DNA of 8,726 bases from positions 1 through 8,726 of the forward strand of contig JAKSPX010000046.1 of the NCBI GenBank assembly GCA_024404415.1. Reading direction: 5' to 3'. The notes below the pieces were generated by a model. The model made no database searches. It saw nothing but the letters and a program-made list of their open reading frames with translations, and was not told where the DNA came from. Below, in pieces: positions 1 through 6,896 of the stretch (its first letter is position 1; each line of letters begins with the position of its first letter). Source of the DNA: Clostridia bacterium (GTDB lineage Bacteria > Bacillota > Clostridia > Oscillospirales > QAMX01). Position numbers and translations under genes: made by a program.

Positions 1-305
1 GTGCCGCCGTGGGTGACCCAGGCGACTTCGGGGGCGAAGCCTTCGATGTGATCCTTTTCCTTCTGCAGGAGCGATTCGGGGATGAACATGGGCATATAGA
101 CGTTCTGATGCCCGGTTTCCTTGAAGCGCTTATCAAATTCCGCGCGGATGGCTTCCCAGAGGGCGTAGCCGTAGGGGCGGAAGATCACGCAGCCGGCGAC
201 GTTGGAGTAGGAGACCAGTTCTGCCTTGAGGCAGACGTCGGTATACCATTTGGTAAAGTCCTCTTCCATCGGGGTGATCTGTTCAACGAGTTTCTTGTCA
301 GCCAA
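1..305 (-). CDS. proS: Prolyl-tRNA synthetase, N-terminal part (cut by window edge)
   Basis: This is the first 101 codons of a class II aminoacyl-tRNA synthetase that charges tRNA-Pro with proline in the cytoplasm; the rest lies beyond base 1. The translation reads MADKKLVEQITPMEEDFTKW and continues through VIFRPYGYALWEAI, GHQNVYMPMFIPESLL and EGFAPEVAWVTHGG. These are the hallmark N-terminal segments of the shorter archaeal/eukaryal-like (type 3) ProRS, which is common in Clostridia. The start is TTG at 305-303, because the nearby ATG at 316-314 runs into a stop after five codons. An AAAAAAGGA Shine-Dalgarno sequence lies about 10 nt upstream of the TTG. The gene has its own sigma-A promoter (343-371), so it is probably independent of the sporulation operon upstream. 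The type 3 assignment rests on recognising these motifs and is firm; the later domains cannot be seen. Confidence 0.93.
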   Translation of the reverse strand, partial: MADKKLVEQITPMEEDFTKWYTDVCLKAELVSYSNVAGCVIFRPYGYALWEAIRAEFDKRFKETGHQNVYMPMFIPESLLQKEKDHIEGFAPEVAWVTHGG

Positions 306-342
306 AATACACCATTCCTTTTTTCGTCGGTAGAATGATAGT

Positions 343-371
343 ATTTTACCCTATTTCCCCACTAAAGTCAA
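343..371 (-). promoter_or_regulatory. Sigma-A promoter of proS
   Basis: Read on the minus strand, the -35 box is TTGACT (371-366) and the -10 box is TAAAAT (348-343), separated by exactly 17 bp. This predicts a start near 335 and a leader of about 30 nt before the TTG codon of proS. It lies in the 88-nt gap after the bofA-like gene, where I see no convincing terminator, so some read-through from the sporulation operon is possible. Confidence 0.8.
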
Positions 372-393
372 TGGAAATTCTGACAAAAAGCGG

Positions 394-669
394 CTACGCC
401 AGAAGATAAACTACATTCATTGCGGCAAAGCCGTGTACGCCGAAGAGCGAAAGCACCGCGACGGTCAATGGGTTTATGCCGACGGAAATTCCGTACGAGG
501 CCGCGACCAGGTTATAGAGCCGGAGAAAGACCAGAGAAAATGCGACGTTCCTGACGATGCGGAAGAGCGGCTTCACGGGGTAGCCGATGAGGTAGAGGAG
601 CGTGACGAAAAGGGAGAAGAGGAGACCCATGGAGGAGAGGGTCTCACGCGCGAAGGCGGAAAGGTGCAT
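394..669 (-). CDS. bofA: BofA-family integral membrane protein (pro-sigma-K processing inhibitor-like)
   Basis: This is a 91-residue hydrophobic protein. Residues about 14-30 (MGLLFSLFVTLLYLIGY) form one membrane segment. Residues about 42-60 and the C-terminus (about 65-91) provide more hydrophobic helix. The C-terminal GINPLTVAVLSLFGVHGF is the conserved signature of the BofA family. In Bacillus subtilis, BofA sits in the outer forespore membrane and, with SpoIVFA, holds the SpoIVFB protease inactive so that pro-sigma-K is not cleaved too early. The start at 669 is chosen because AAAGGA lies 10 nt upstream; a longer reading from 744 adds a polar, non-conserved extension that overlaps the sigF end. 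It follows sigF by 61 nt on the same strand and is probably the last gene of the spoIIA operon. Family membership is fairly sure. Function as a SpoIVFB inhibitor in this organism is inferred. Confidence 0.82.
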   Translation of the reverse strand: MHLSAFARETLSSMGLLFSLFVTLLYLIGYPVKPLFRIVRNVAFSLVFLRLYNLVAASYGISVGINPLTVAVLSLFGVHGFAAMNVVYLLA

Positions 670-730
670 AGAGGACCTGTCCTTTCGTGTGGGATCATAT
701 CCGATCCTATGCGGAAGAGCGGCGGAATAT

Positions 731-1450
731 TCACCCGTCGCCAAGCGCCTTCCGGAGGGATTCCAACGCCCGTTTTCTTAGGCGGGAGACCTGCACCTGG
801 GAGACGGAAAGGAGCGACGCGGTCTGCACCTGCGTCAATCCGCGGTAAAAGAGGCAGTCGATCACGCGCCTTTCCCGCTCCTCCAGCCGATTCACCGCGT
901 CACGGAGAAGGAGGGCGTCAACGGTGTGCTCGTTCTCTTTTTCATCGGCGAGGAGCGAGCCGAGCGTGGCCCCATCCTCGCCGATCTCCCGCTCTAAGGA
1001 ATCGACGCCCGCGAAGGCAAGCTCGGTCTCGGCGATCTCCTCGGGGGTGAAGCCAAGTTCTGATGAGAGCTCGGATAAGCGCGGCGGGCGGCCGAGGCGG
1101 GCGGAAAGGGAGGCTTCGGCGCGTCTGACCAGCCCGGCCCTTTCGTAGACTGTCCGCGAGACGCGGATCATGCCGTCGGAACGCAGAAAACGGCGGATCT
1201 CGCCCTCGATCTTGGGGACGGCGTAGGTGGAAAAGGCCGCGCCGTAGGAAACGTCAAAATCGCAGACTGCCTTGTAAAGGCCGATCATGCCGACCTGAAA
1301 AAGCTCCTCCGGGTCGCCTCCGCGCCCGTAAAAGCGGCGCACGATGGCGTGGACAAGGCCGAGGTTGGCCTCAACAAGCGCACCGGCTGCCGCACGCGAG
1401 CCTGCCTGCGCCTCCACGAGCAGGGCGGAGGAGAGACTATCCGCGCCCAT
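731..1450 (-). CDS. sigF: RNA polymerase sporulation sigma factor sigma-F
   Basis: This 239-residue sigma-70 family factor directs RNA polymerase to early forespore genes after asymmetric division. Region 2 spans about residues 31-100 and includes DPEELFQVGMIGLYKAVCDFD, FSTYAVPKIEGEIRRFLR and the promoter-melting segment DGMIRVSRTV. Region 3 covers about 106-150. Region 4 covers about 184-236, with the DNA-binding helix-turn-helix at TQVQTASLLSVSQVQVSRLRKRAL. Length and order match SigF rather than SigG or SigE, and the two upstream genes are its dedicated regulators. The ATG at 1450-1448 lies inside the end of spoIIAB (14-nt overlap) and has only a weak Shine-Dalgarno, so translation is probably coupled to spoIIAB. 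That would help keep the anti-sigma and sigma factors in proportion. Confidence 0.96.
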   Translation of the reverse strand: MGADSLSSALLVEAQAGSRAAAGALVEANLGLVHAIVRRFYGRGGDPEELFQVGMIGLYKAVCDFDVSYGAAFSTYAVPKIEGEIRRFLRSDGMIRVSRTVYERAGLVRRAEASLSARLGRPPRLSELSSELGFTPEEIAETELAFAGVDSLEREIGEDGATLGSLLADEKENEHTVDALLLRDAVNRLEERERRVIDCLFYRGLTQVQTASLLSVSQVQVSRLRKRALESLRKALGDG

Positions 1451-1877
1451 GGCCGATGAGCTTGCGCATGGTGACCGAGGTGCCCTTGCCGGGGTGCGAG
1501 ACTACACGCAGGGAATCCATGAAGTTTTCCATGATGGTGAAGCCCATGCCGGAGCGATCATCGCCGCCGGTGGTGTATGTAGGGGTGCGGGCGAGATCCA
1601 CGTCGGCGATGCCGCGGCCCTTGTCGCGGATGGTCACCGAGAGGGAACTGTCGTCATAGAGCCTGAGGGTCATTTCGATCAGGCCGAGGGTGTCGGGGTA
1701 AGCGTGTACAACGGCGTTGGTCACAGCCTCGCTCACGGCGGTGCGGACGTCGCAGAGCTCCTCAAGCGTCGGGTCGAGCGGCGTGACGAAGGCGGCGGCG
1801 GCACTCCGCGCGAGCGATTCGTTGACGGAGCGGGAGGGGAAGACTAATTTCAGGGAATTTGTCGGTTTCTTTTTCAT
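1437..1877 (-). CDS. spoIIAB: Anti-sigma-F factor and serine kinase SpoIIAB
   Basis: This 146-residue GHKL-type ATPase binds and inactivates sigma-F and phosphorylates SpoIIAA on serine. The N box is EAVTNAVVHAY (residues 50-60, with the catalytic Glu50 and metal-ligand Asn54). The G1 motif is DKGRGI (85-90) and the G2/ATP-lid motif is RSGMGFTIMENF (108-119). Length is typical of the family (about 140-146). The ATG at 1877 has a strong AAAGGAG six bases upstream. It follows spoIIAA by 23 nt and overlaps sigF by 14 nt, the classical spoIIA operon order. All nucleotide-binding motifs are intact. Confidence 0.97.
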   Translation of the reverse strand: MKKKPTNSLKLVFPSRSVNESLARSAAAAFVTPLDPTLEELCDVRTAVSEAVTNAVVHAYPDTLGLIEMTLRLYDDSSLSVTIRDKGRGIADVDLARTPTYTTGGDDRSGMGFTIMENFMDSLRVVSHPGKGTSVTMRKLIGHGRG

Positions 1878-1900
1878 CTCGGTCTCCTTTCATGGTGCGG

Positions 1901-2209
1901 TCAGGCGGTCAGATCGACGATGCGCTCCACCCCGGCGGCGGAGAGCAGGCGGCGGACGGCGGGCGGAATGGCGCGGAGGGAGAAATCTCCGCCCTGGGCG
2001 TGCATCCTCTTGTAAAGTGAGAGGATCAGGGCGATGCCGGAGCTGTCCATAAAGCTGACGTGCCCCATGTCCAGCGTCAGGCGGCACGGCATGGTCTGAT
2101 CCAGCCAGGCGTGTATCTCGGCGATGCTCTCCCGCGCGGCGTGGTGATCCAGTTCACCGAAAAGCGCCACCTCTACGCCGGTCGGCGCAAATTTATATTC
2201 CACTCTCAT
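1901..2209 (-). CDS. spoIIAA: Anti-sigma-F factor antagonist SpoIIAA (STAS domain)
   Basis: This 102-residue single-domain STAS protein frees sigma-F by binding SpoIIAB when it is unphosphorylated. GELDHHAARE (residues 18-27) matches the B. subtilis GELDHHTAE segment. FMDSSGIALIL (53-63) carries the phosphorylation site; Ser56 corresponds to B. subtilis Ser58. The C-terminal AIPPAVRRLLSAAGVERI is the typical last helix. The start at 2209 is set by AAAGGAGG six bases upstream; a frame extension back to 2287 lacks family similarity. It is the first gene of the operon. The upstream stretch to about 2340 should hold the promoter, classically sigma-H dependent, but I could not find a convincing AGGA/GAAT pair or a sigma-A pair there. 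Confidence 0.96.
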   Translation of the reverse strand: MRVEYKFAPTGVEVALFGELDHHAARESIAEIHAWLDQTMPCRLTLDMGHVSFMDSSGIALILSLYKRMHAQGGDFSLRAIPPAVRRLLSAAGVERIVDLTA

Positions 2210-2341
2210 GGCTTTCCTCCTTTGTGATTTGTATCCAGTATATCCCATTTTTGATGAAAAATACGTCGGATTTGGTTTGTGCACCAATACTTATAAAGCT
2301 TTCCCTGTCTGCGGGGGCGGCGCACAGACTCATCCAGGCAT

Positions 2342-2374
2342 AAAAAAACACCCGCTGAAGGTTTTCAGCGGGTG
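2342..2374 (-). terminator. Intrinsic terminator after the transporter pair
   Basis: An 11-bp perfect stem (CACCCGCTGAA at 2349-2359 with its complement at 2364-2374) closes a 4-nt loop. On the minus strand it is followed by a run of seven Ts (2348-2342). It lies 26 nt beyond the stop of the PTS-IIC-like gene and separates it from the spoIIA operon. It works in the minus direction only, since there is no T run on the plus side. Confidence 0.93.
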
Positions 2375-2400
2375 CGAGTGAGTATATGAGGTGGAAAAAA

Positions 2401-3444
2401 TCAATCCTTGTGTATGGCCATGTCGCCTGCTTTGATCCATCCTGCCTTGCGCAGGACGAAGTCGAAGAGCAGGGTGAGGATGGCGGGGAGCACGACGTGC
2501 ATCAGGATGATCTCGACGGCGAGCAGGACGGGGCTGACCGAGCCGGACATGGCCTCGATCGCGCCGAACTGGCCGACCAGGCCGCTGGTGCCCATGCCTG
2601 CGCCGACGGCGGTGTTGGTCATTTTGAAGACGCAGGTGGAGATGGGGCCTAAAACCGCGCCCGCGAGGGTGGGGGCGATCCAGATCTGCGGGCGGCGCAT
2701 GATGTTGCCGAACTGCAGCATGGAGGTGCCGATGCCCTGCGAGAGAAGCCCGCCGAGGCCGTTATCCCTGAAACTCGCGACGGCGAAGCCGATCATCTGC
2801 GCACTGCAGCCGACGGCCGCCGCACCGGCGGCGAGACCGCTGATACCGATGGAGACGCAGAGGGCGGCGGAGGAGATGGGCGCGGTGAGGGGGAGGCCGG
2901 CGGGGACGGCGACGGCGAGGCCCAGCGGGAGGGGAGCCCACTCGGTGGTGGTGTTGACGAATTCACCGAAGGCGGTCATGAACTGGTTGAGGTAGGGTCC
3001 GATGAAGAGGCCGACCAAACCGCCGGGGACGATGGTGAGGAGCGGCGAGAGGACAATATCCAGCTTGGTGCGGCCCGCGATGAGACCGCCGATCTCCGCT
3101 CCGACCACAGCGGCGGCATACGCGCCGATGGGGCCGCCGCCCGCGGCATAGGCGATGGCGCCGACCGCGACGGAGGAGAAGACCACCAACGGTTTGTGTC
3201 CGAGGCCCCAGGCAACGGCGACGCCGATGGCCGCGCCGGTGACGACCGAGCCCGCGCCGGTGACGGTGGCAGCGAGATCGGATAAGACCGAAAGGCCGGG
3301 GATGCGGCCAAGCTGATTCAAAATGGTCGCAATGATCAGAGAAGCGAATAGGCCGAGCGCCATGGCGCTCATCGCGTCAATGAAATAACGCCGGAAAACG
3401 CGTCGGATGAAACCATCCTTCGACTCTTTTCTGCTTTTTGCCAT
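2401..3444 (-). CDS. PTS transporter subunit IIC-like membrane protein (PTS_EIIC_2 family)
   Basis: This is a 347-residue, Gly/Ala-rich polytopic membrane protein with roughly eight to ten hydrophobic segments after a charged N-terminus (MAKSRKESKDGFIRRVFRRYF). The segments NTAVGAGMGTSGLVGQFGAIEAM near residues 280-302 and the MRRPQIWIAPTLAGAVLGPI stretch are typical of the PTS_EIIC_2 group of putative sugar-permease subunits. True PTS IIC proteins move a sugar while IIB phosphorylates it. No IIA or IIB gene or domain is present here, so substrate and even phosphotransfer are unknown. The ATG at 3444 has AAAGGAG six bases upstream. It lies 21 nt after the MFS gene, so the two are almost certainly co-transcribed and end at the terminator at 2342-2374. 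Family call is good; function is not known. Confidence 0.82.
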   Translation of the reverse strand: MAKSRKESKDGFIRRVFRRYFIDAMSAMALGLFASLIIATILNQLGRIPGLSVLSDLAATVTGAGSVVTGAAIGVAVAWGLGHKPLVVFSSVAVGAIAYAAGGGPIGAYAAAVVGAEIGGLIAGRTKLDIVLSPLLTIVPGGLVGLFIGPYLNQFMTAFGEFVNTTTEWAPLPLGLAVAVPAGLPLTAPISSAALCVSIGISGLAAGAAAVGCSAQMIGFAVASFRDNGLGGLLSQGIGTSMLQFGNIMRRPQIWIAPTLAGAVLGPISTCVFKMTNTAVGAGMGTSGLVGQFGAIEAMSGSVSPVLLAVEIILMHVVLPAILTLLFDFVLRKAGWIKAGDMAIHKD

Positions 3445-3465
3445 GAAAGGCTCCTTTCGTAGGCG

Positions 3466-4734
3466 TCAGGTTCCCTTTCTGCGGTCGAGCATTTCCACAA
3501 AGAGGGCGGCTCCGGCCGTGAGAAGAAGCGAGACGCAGGGGATGAAGTTGACAAACTGCCGGTTCTGGAAGGTCAGACCGAGGAAACGGATGCCGACGCC
3601 GGTCGTCGCCGTCACGAAAAAGCGCGAGACGGTGGAAGCCAGAAAGCCGGAAAGGTTGTTTACAGTGGAATAGAAAGCTATGTAGCTGGTCTGATTGGTC
3701 TCGGGGATCCCCATATAGGGGAGATTGGCAAAGACGAGTGTGATGCCCGGGGCGAAGAAATAGGCGGAAATAGCTGAAACCGGGTATAAAAACCAGTGCG
3801 CCTCGGTGGTGAAGGCGTTCAGGAGATAAGGCGTGAGGTATAAGGCTGTCGCGATGGCGAGCGTTTTGAGCCAGGAGGTGCGGCGGATGATCTGCGACCA
3901 GATGGGGTAGACCAAAAGATAAATGGGTATACTGGCCAGCGTGATGCCGGAGATCAAAGCGTAGGAAAGCCCGACGTCCTCCAGAAGATAGGCGGTGAAA
4001 TAGGAGCCGGGGAAGTTGGCGCCGAAGCTGTAAATCAGAATGAGCATCACCGTCAGGAGATAGCGCGGCGCCTGGAAGGGAAGGGTCAGCATGGCGAAAG
4101 TGCGCAGGATAGAAAGCCCCAAGTACTGCATGCCGCCCGCCTCCATCTTGTCGAGGAAGAAGCTGGCGCAGGTGGCGAGTAACGACGTGATCATCGGGGA
4201 GATCATGTTGGTGAGCGAGAAATAGTGCGCGCGTGTCTTATCCGGCAGGTCAGAGACGTGCCAGACCGAGAAGGCCGCTGAAGAGATCTGTACGATGAGC
4301 GAGGCGATGAGGTGAACGGCGAGGAAGAGCGCGCACTTTACCTCGGTGGAAAACGGCAGGATGGGGATGATGCCCAGCATACCGATATTCAGTAGGTGAT
4401 AGATGACGCGCAGGATGAGAAGCAGTTTTTTGCGTTTGGGGAAACGTTCCATGATGAGCGGAGAGATCATCTGCGCAAAGCCTGTGGCCAGGCTGATCAT
4501 GGTCACGCTGCCGAGGAAACTGTTCTGAGTGGCGGCGTCGGAATCACGCATCATGAAAAGGATCATGCTCGTGAGGAAAACGCCGGAAATCAGGGTGGAA
4601 AACATACCGCCGAGCAGAGCCCCTGCGAAGAGGCTGCGGCGTGAGGAGGCCAGCCCGTCATCATCCTCCATAAAGGTCACGCGGATGGCTTCGGAATGGG
4701 CGAGGAGGGAGCGGAGCTTATTTGCGAGCTTCAT
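3466..4734 (-). CDS. Major facilitator superfamily (MFS) transporter
   Basis: This 422-residue protein has about 12 hydrophobic segments, the length and layout of an MFS secondary transporter. The first membrane segment begins at about residue 34 (SLFAGALLGGMFSTLISGVFL). The cytoplasmic loop between segments 2 and 3 carries a basic stretch (ERFPKRKKLLL) in the place of MFS motif A, and a polar central loop divides two six-helix halves. The charged N-terminus (to about residue 32) is cytoplasmic, with no signal peptide. The start at 4734 is preceded by GAAGG about 9 nt upstream. The gene is first in a two-gene unit driven by the promoter at 4778-4806. No substrate can be assigned; drug efflux and nutrient uptake are both possible. 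Confidence 0.82.
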   Translation of the reverse strand: MKLANKLRSLLAHSEAIRVTFMEDDDGLASSRRSLFAGALLGGMFSTLISGVFLTSMILFMMRDSDAATQNSFLGSVTMISLATGFAQMISPLIMERFPKRKKLLLILRVIYHLLNIGMLGIIPILPFSTEVKCALFLAVHLIASLIVQISSAAFSVWHVSDLPDKTRAHYFSLTNMISPMITSLLATCASFFLDKMEAGGMQYLGLSILRTFAMLTLPFQAPRYLLTVMLILIYSFGANFPGSYFTAYLLEDVGLSYALISGITLASIPIYLLVYPIWSQIIRRTSWLKTLAIATALYLTPYLLNAFTTEAHWFLYPVSAISAYFFAPGITLVFANLPYMGIPETNQTSYIAFYSTVNNLSGFLASTVSRFFVTATTGVGIRFLGLTFQNRQFVNFIPCVSLLLTAGAALFVEMLDRRKGT

Positions 4735-4777
4735 AATTAAAAACCTTCGGCATCATATACTGTAACTGCTTGCCCCC

Positions 4778-4806
4778 ATCATACTGATTTCAAAAGAGAA
4801 TGTCAA
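4778..4806 (-). promoter_or_regulatory. Sigma-A promoter of the MFS / PTS-IIC-like unit
   Basis: Read on the minus strand, a perfect TTGACA (4806-4801) and TATGAT (4783-4778) are separated by 17 bp. The predicted start is near 4771, giving a leader of about 37 nt before the ATG at 4734. It is close to consensus and should be strong and constitutive unless repressed. Its -35 box is only 8 bp from the -35 box of the divergent recG promoter. Confidence 0.85.
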
Positions 4807-4814
4807 GTAGGGAA

Positions 4815-4843
4815 TTGCAATTTATCGAAAAAAAGTGTATGAT
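4815..4843 (+). promoter_or_regulatory. Sigma-A promoter of recG
   Basis: TTGCAA (4815-4820) and TATGAT (4838-4843) are separated by 17 bp, predicting a start near 4850. This places the in-frame upstream GTG at 4835 inside the promoter, which supports translation of recG from the GTG at 4904 instead. The leader would be about 54 nt. Confidence 0.7.
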
Positions 4844-4865
4844 AAGGAAGACCCGAAAAGGGAGG

Positions 4866-4879
4866 CCGCCTTCGGGCGG
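4866..4879 (+). other. UUCG-capped hairpin in the recG leader
   Basis: A short hairpin, CCGCC-TTCG-GGCGG, lies within the predicted recG 5' leader, ending 24 nt before the GTG start. The UUCG tetraloop makes it stable for its size. There is no T run after it, so it is not a terminator. It may stabilise the mRNA 5' end or be incidental. Confidence 0.5.
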
Positions 4880-4903
4880 AAGACGGGAAAGGAGGGGCTT
4901 TTT

Positions 4904-5890
4904 GTGGCAGTTGAGCTTTCAAACAGCGTCCAGAAGCTGAGGGGTATCGGCCCTAAGGGCGCGGAAGCGCTCAAAAAAATGGATATTTATACCTGCCGCG
5001 ACCTTCTTTACCATTATCCGCGCGGGTATGAGGACAAATCGGAGATCGTCCCGGTGGAGGAACTGTCCTCCGAGGTGGCCAAGGTCGCCGAGGTGACCAT
5101 CACCTCCGAGGTCAGAAAGATCCGCGTCCGCTCGGGGCGCGTGATCGTGCAGGCTGACGCGGCGGACGACTCGGGAAGCGTCATGCTCTGCTTTTTTAAC
5201 CAGGAATACATGAAAAACGTCCTTCATCGGGGCGAAAAATACAGAGTCTACGGCAAGATCACGGGCGGCCGCTTTGCCCGCGACATGGTGAATCCCGAGG
5301 TGAAGCGCGCGGACGACGAATTCGCGGGCGGCATCCAGCCGCTCTATCCGCTCACCGAGGGCATCCGCCAGAATGACCTCCGCAAGGCCATCCGTCAGGT
5401 GCTGGATGAGTCCATCGGGAACGTGACCGACTCCATCCCGAACGGGGTGCGGCAGGAATACAACCTCGCCACGGCGAAATTTGCGCTGGAAAACATCCAC
5501 TTCCCCACAAGCGAGGAAGCGCTGACGATGGCGCGGAAACGGCTCATTTTCGGCGAATTCTTTACCCTTTCGGCGGCATTGAGCCTGAAAAAGGGCATGA
5601 GGAAGGCGGAGGAGACCAAAGGCTGGGATATTTCTCCGGCGAAAGAATTTGAAAAGAGCCTTCCCTTCCGGCTCACCAACGCGCAGAAGCGGGCGCTTGA
5701 GGAAATTTTACACGACATTTCCTCCGGGAATGTGATGAACCGCCTCGTGCAGGGCGACGTCGGCTCGGGCAAGACGGCGGTCGCCGCGGCGGCCTCCTTC
5801 GTCGCTATTCAAATTCTTCGCTCCCTTCGGCGTCAACTGCGCCCTTCTGACCTCCTCGACCAAGCCCGCCGAAAAGCGGGAGATCCTTGA
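4904..5890 (+). CDS. recG: RecG N-terminal fragment (wedge domain to Walker A)
   Basis: This open fragment of 328 residues would be made from the first part of the broken gene. Residues 1-60 hold the N-terminal helical segment with the helix-hairpin-helix-like LRGIGPKGAEALKKM and the conserved LLYHYPRGYED. Residues about 65-165 form the OB-fold wedge domain that splits forked DNA. The helicase core begins with LTNAQKRALEEI, and Walker A is QGDVGSGKT with Lys290. After about residue 302 the frame is wrong: the last ~26 residues (ILRSLRRQL and onward) are out-of-frame sequence ending at the stop before 5890. The product lacks DEQH, motif Ia and the second RecA domain, so it could bind DNA but not act as a helicase. 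Confidence 0.75.
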   Translation: MAVELSNSVQKLRGIGPKGAEALKKMDIYTCRDLLYHYPRGYEDKSEIVPVEELSSEVAKVAEVTITSEVRKIRVRSGRVIVQADAADDSGSVMLCFFNQEYMKNVLHRGEKYRVYGKITGGRFARDMVNPEVKRADDEFAGGIQPLYPLTEGIRQNDLRKAIRQVLDESIGNVTDSIPNGVRQEYNLATAKFALENIHFPTSEEALTMARKRLIFGEFFTLSAALSLKKGMRKAEETKGWDISPAKEFEKSLPFRLTNAQKRALEEILHDISSGNVMNRLVQGDVGSGKTAVAAAASFVAIQILRSLRRQLRPSDLLDQARRKAGDP

Positions 5891-5951
5891 AAAACTCGCG
5901 TCGGGCGAGATCCAATTCATCGCCGCCACCCACGCCATTCTGGAAGAGAGC

Positions 5952-6872
<921 letters not shown>

Positions 6873-6896
6873 ATCCAATATAGAAAGAAGAACAAC

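Noticed and set aside
375..400. Possible terminator after the bofA-like gene (short GC stem plus TTTTT)
   Set aside because: The stem is only about 3 bp, too unstable to be an intrinsic terminator.
692..707. Inverted repeat GGATC...GATCC between sigF and the bofA-like gene
   Set aside because: Only 5 bp with a 6-nt loop and no T run; too weak to call a terminator or operator.
433..1050. 205-codon plus-strand open frame opposite bofA and sigF
   Set aside because: Low-complexity, Arg/Gly/Pro-rich translation typical of the antisense of GC-rich genes; no ribosome binding site, and it lies opposite well-recognised genes.
4835..4903. Longer RecG N-terminus starting at 4835
   Set aside because: It overlaps the predicted recG -10 box, has no Shine-Dalgarno, and adds residues not typical of RecG. 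GTG 4904 has AAAGGAGG at good spacing.
4919..5500. 193-codon minus-strand open frame opposite recG
   Set aside because: His/Asp/Val-rich antisense translation with no family resemblance; the plus strand clearly encodes RecG.
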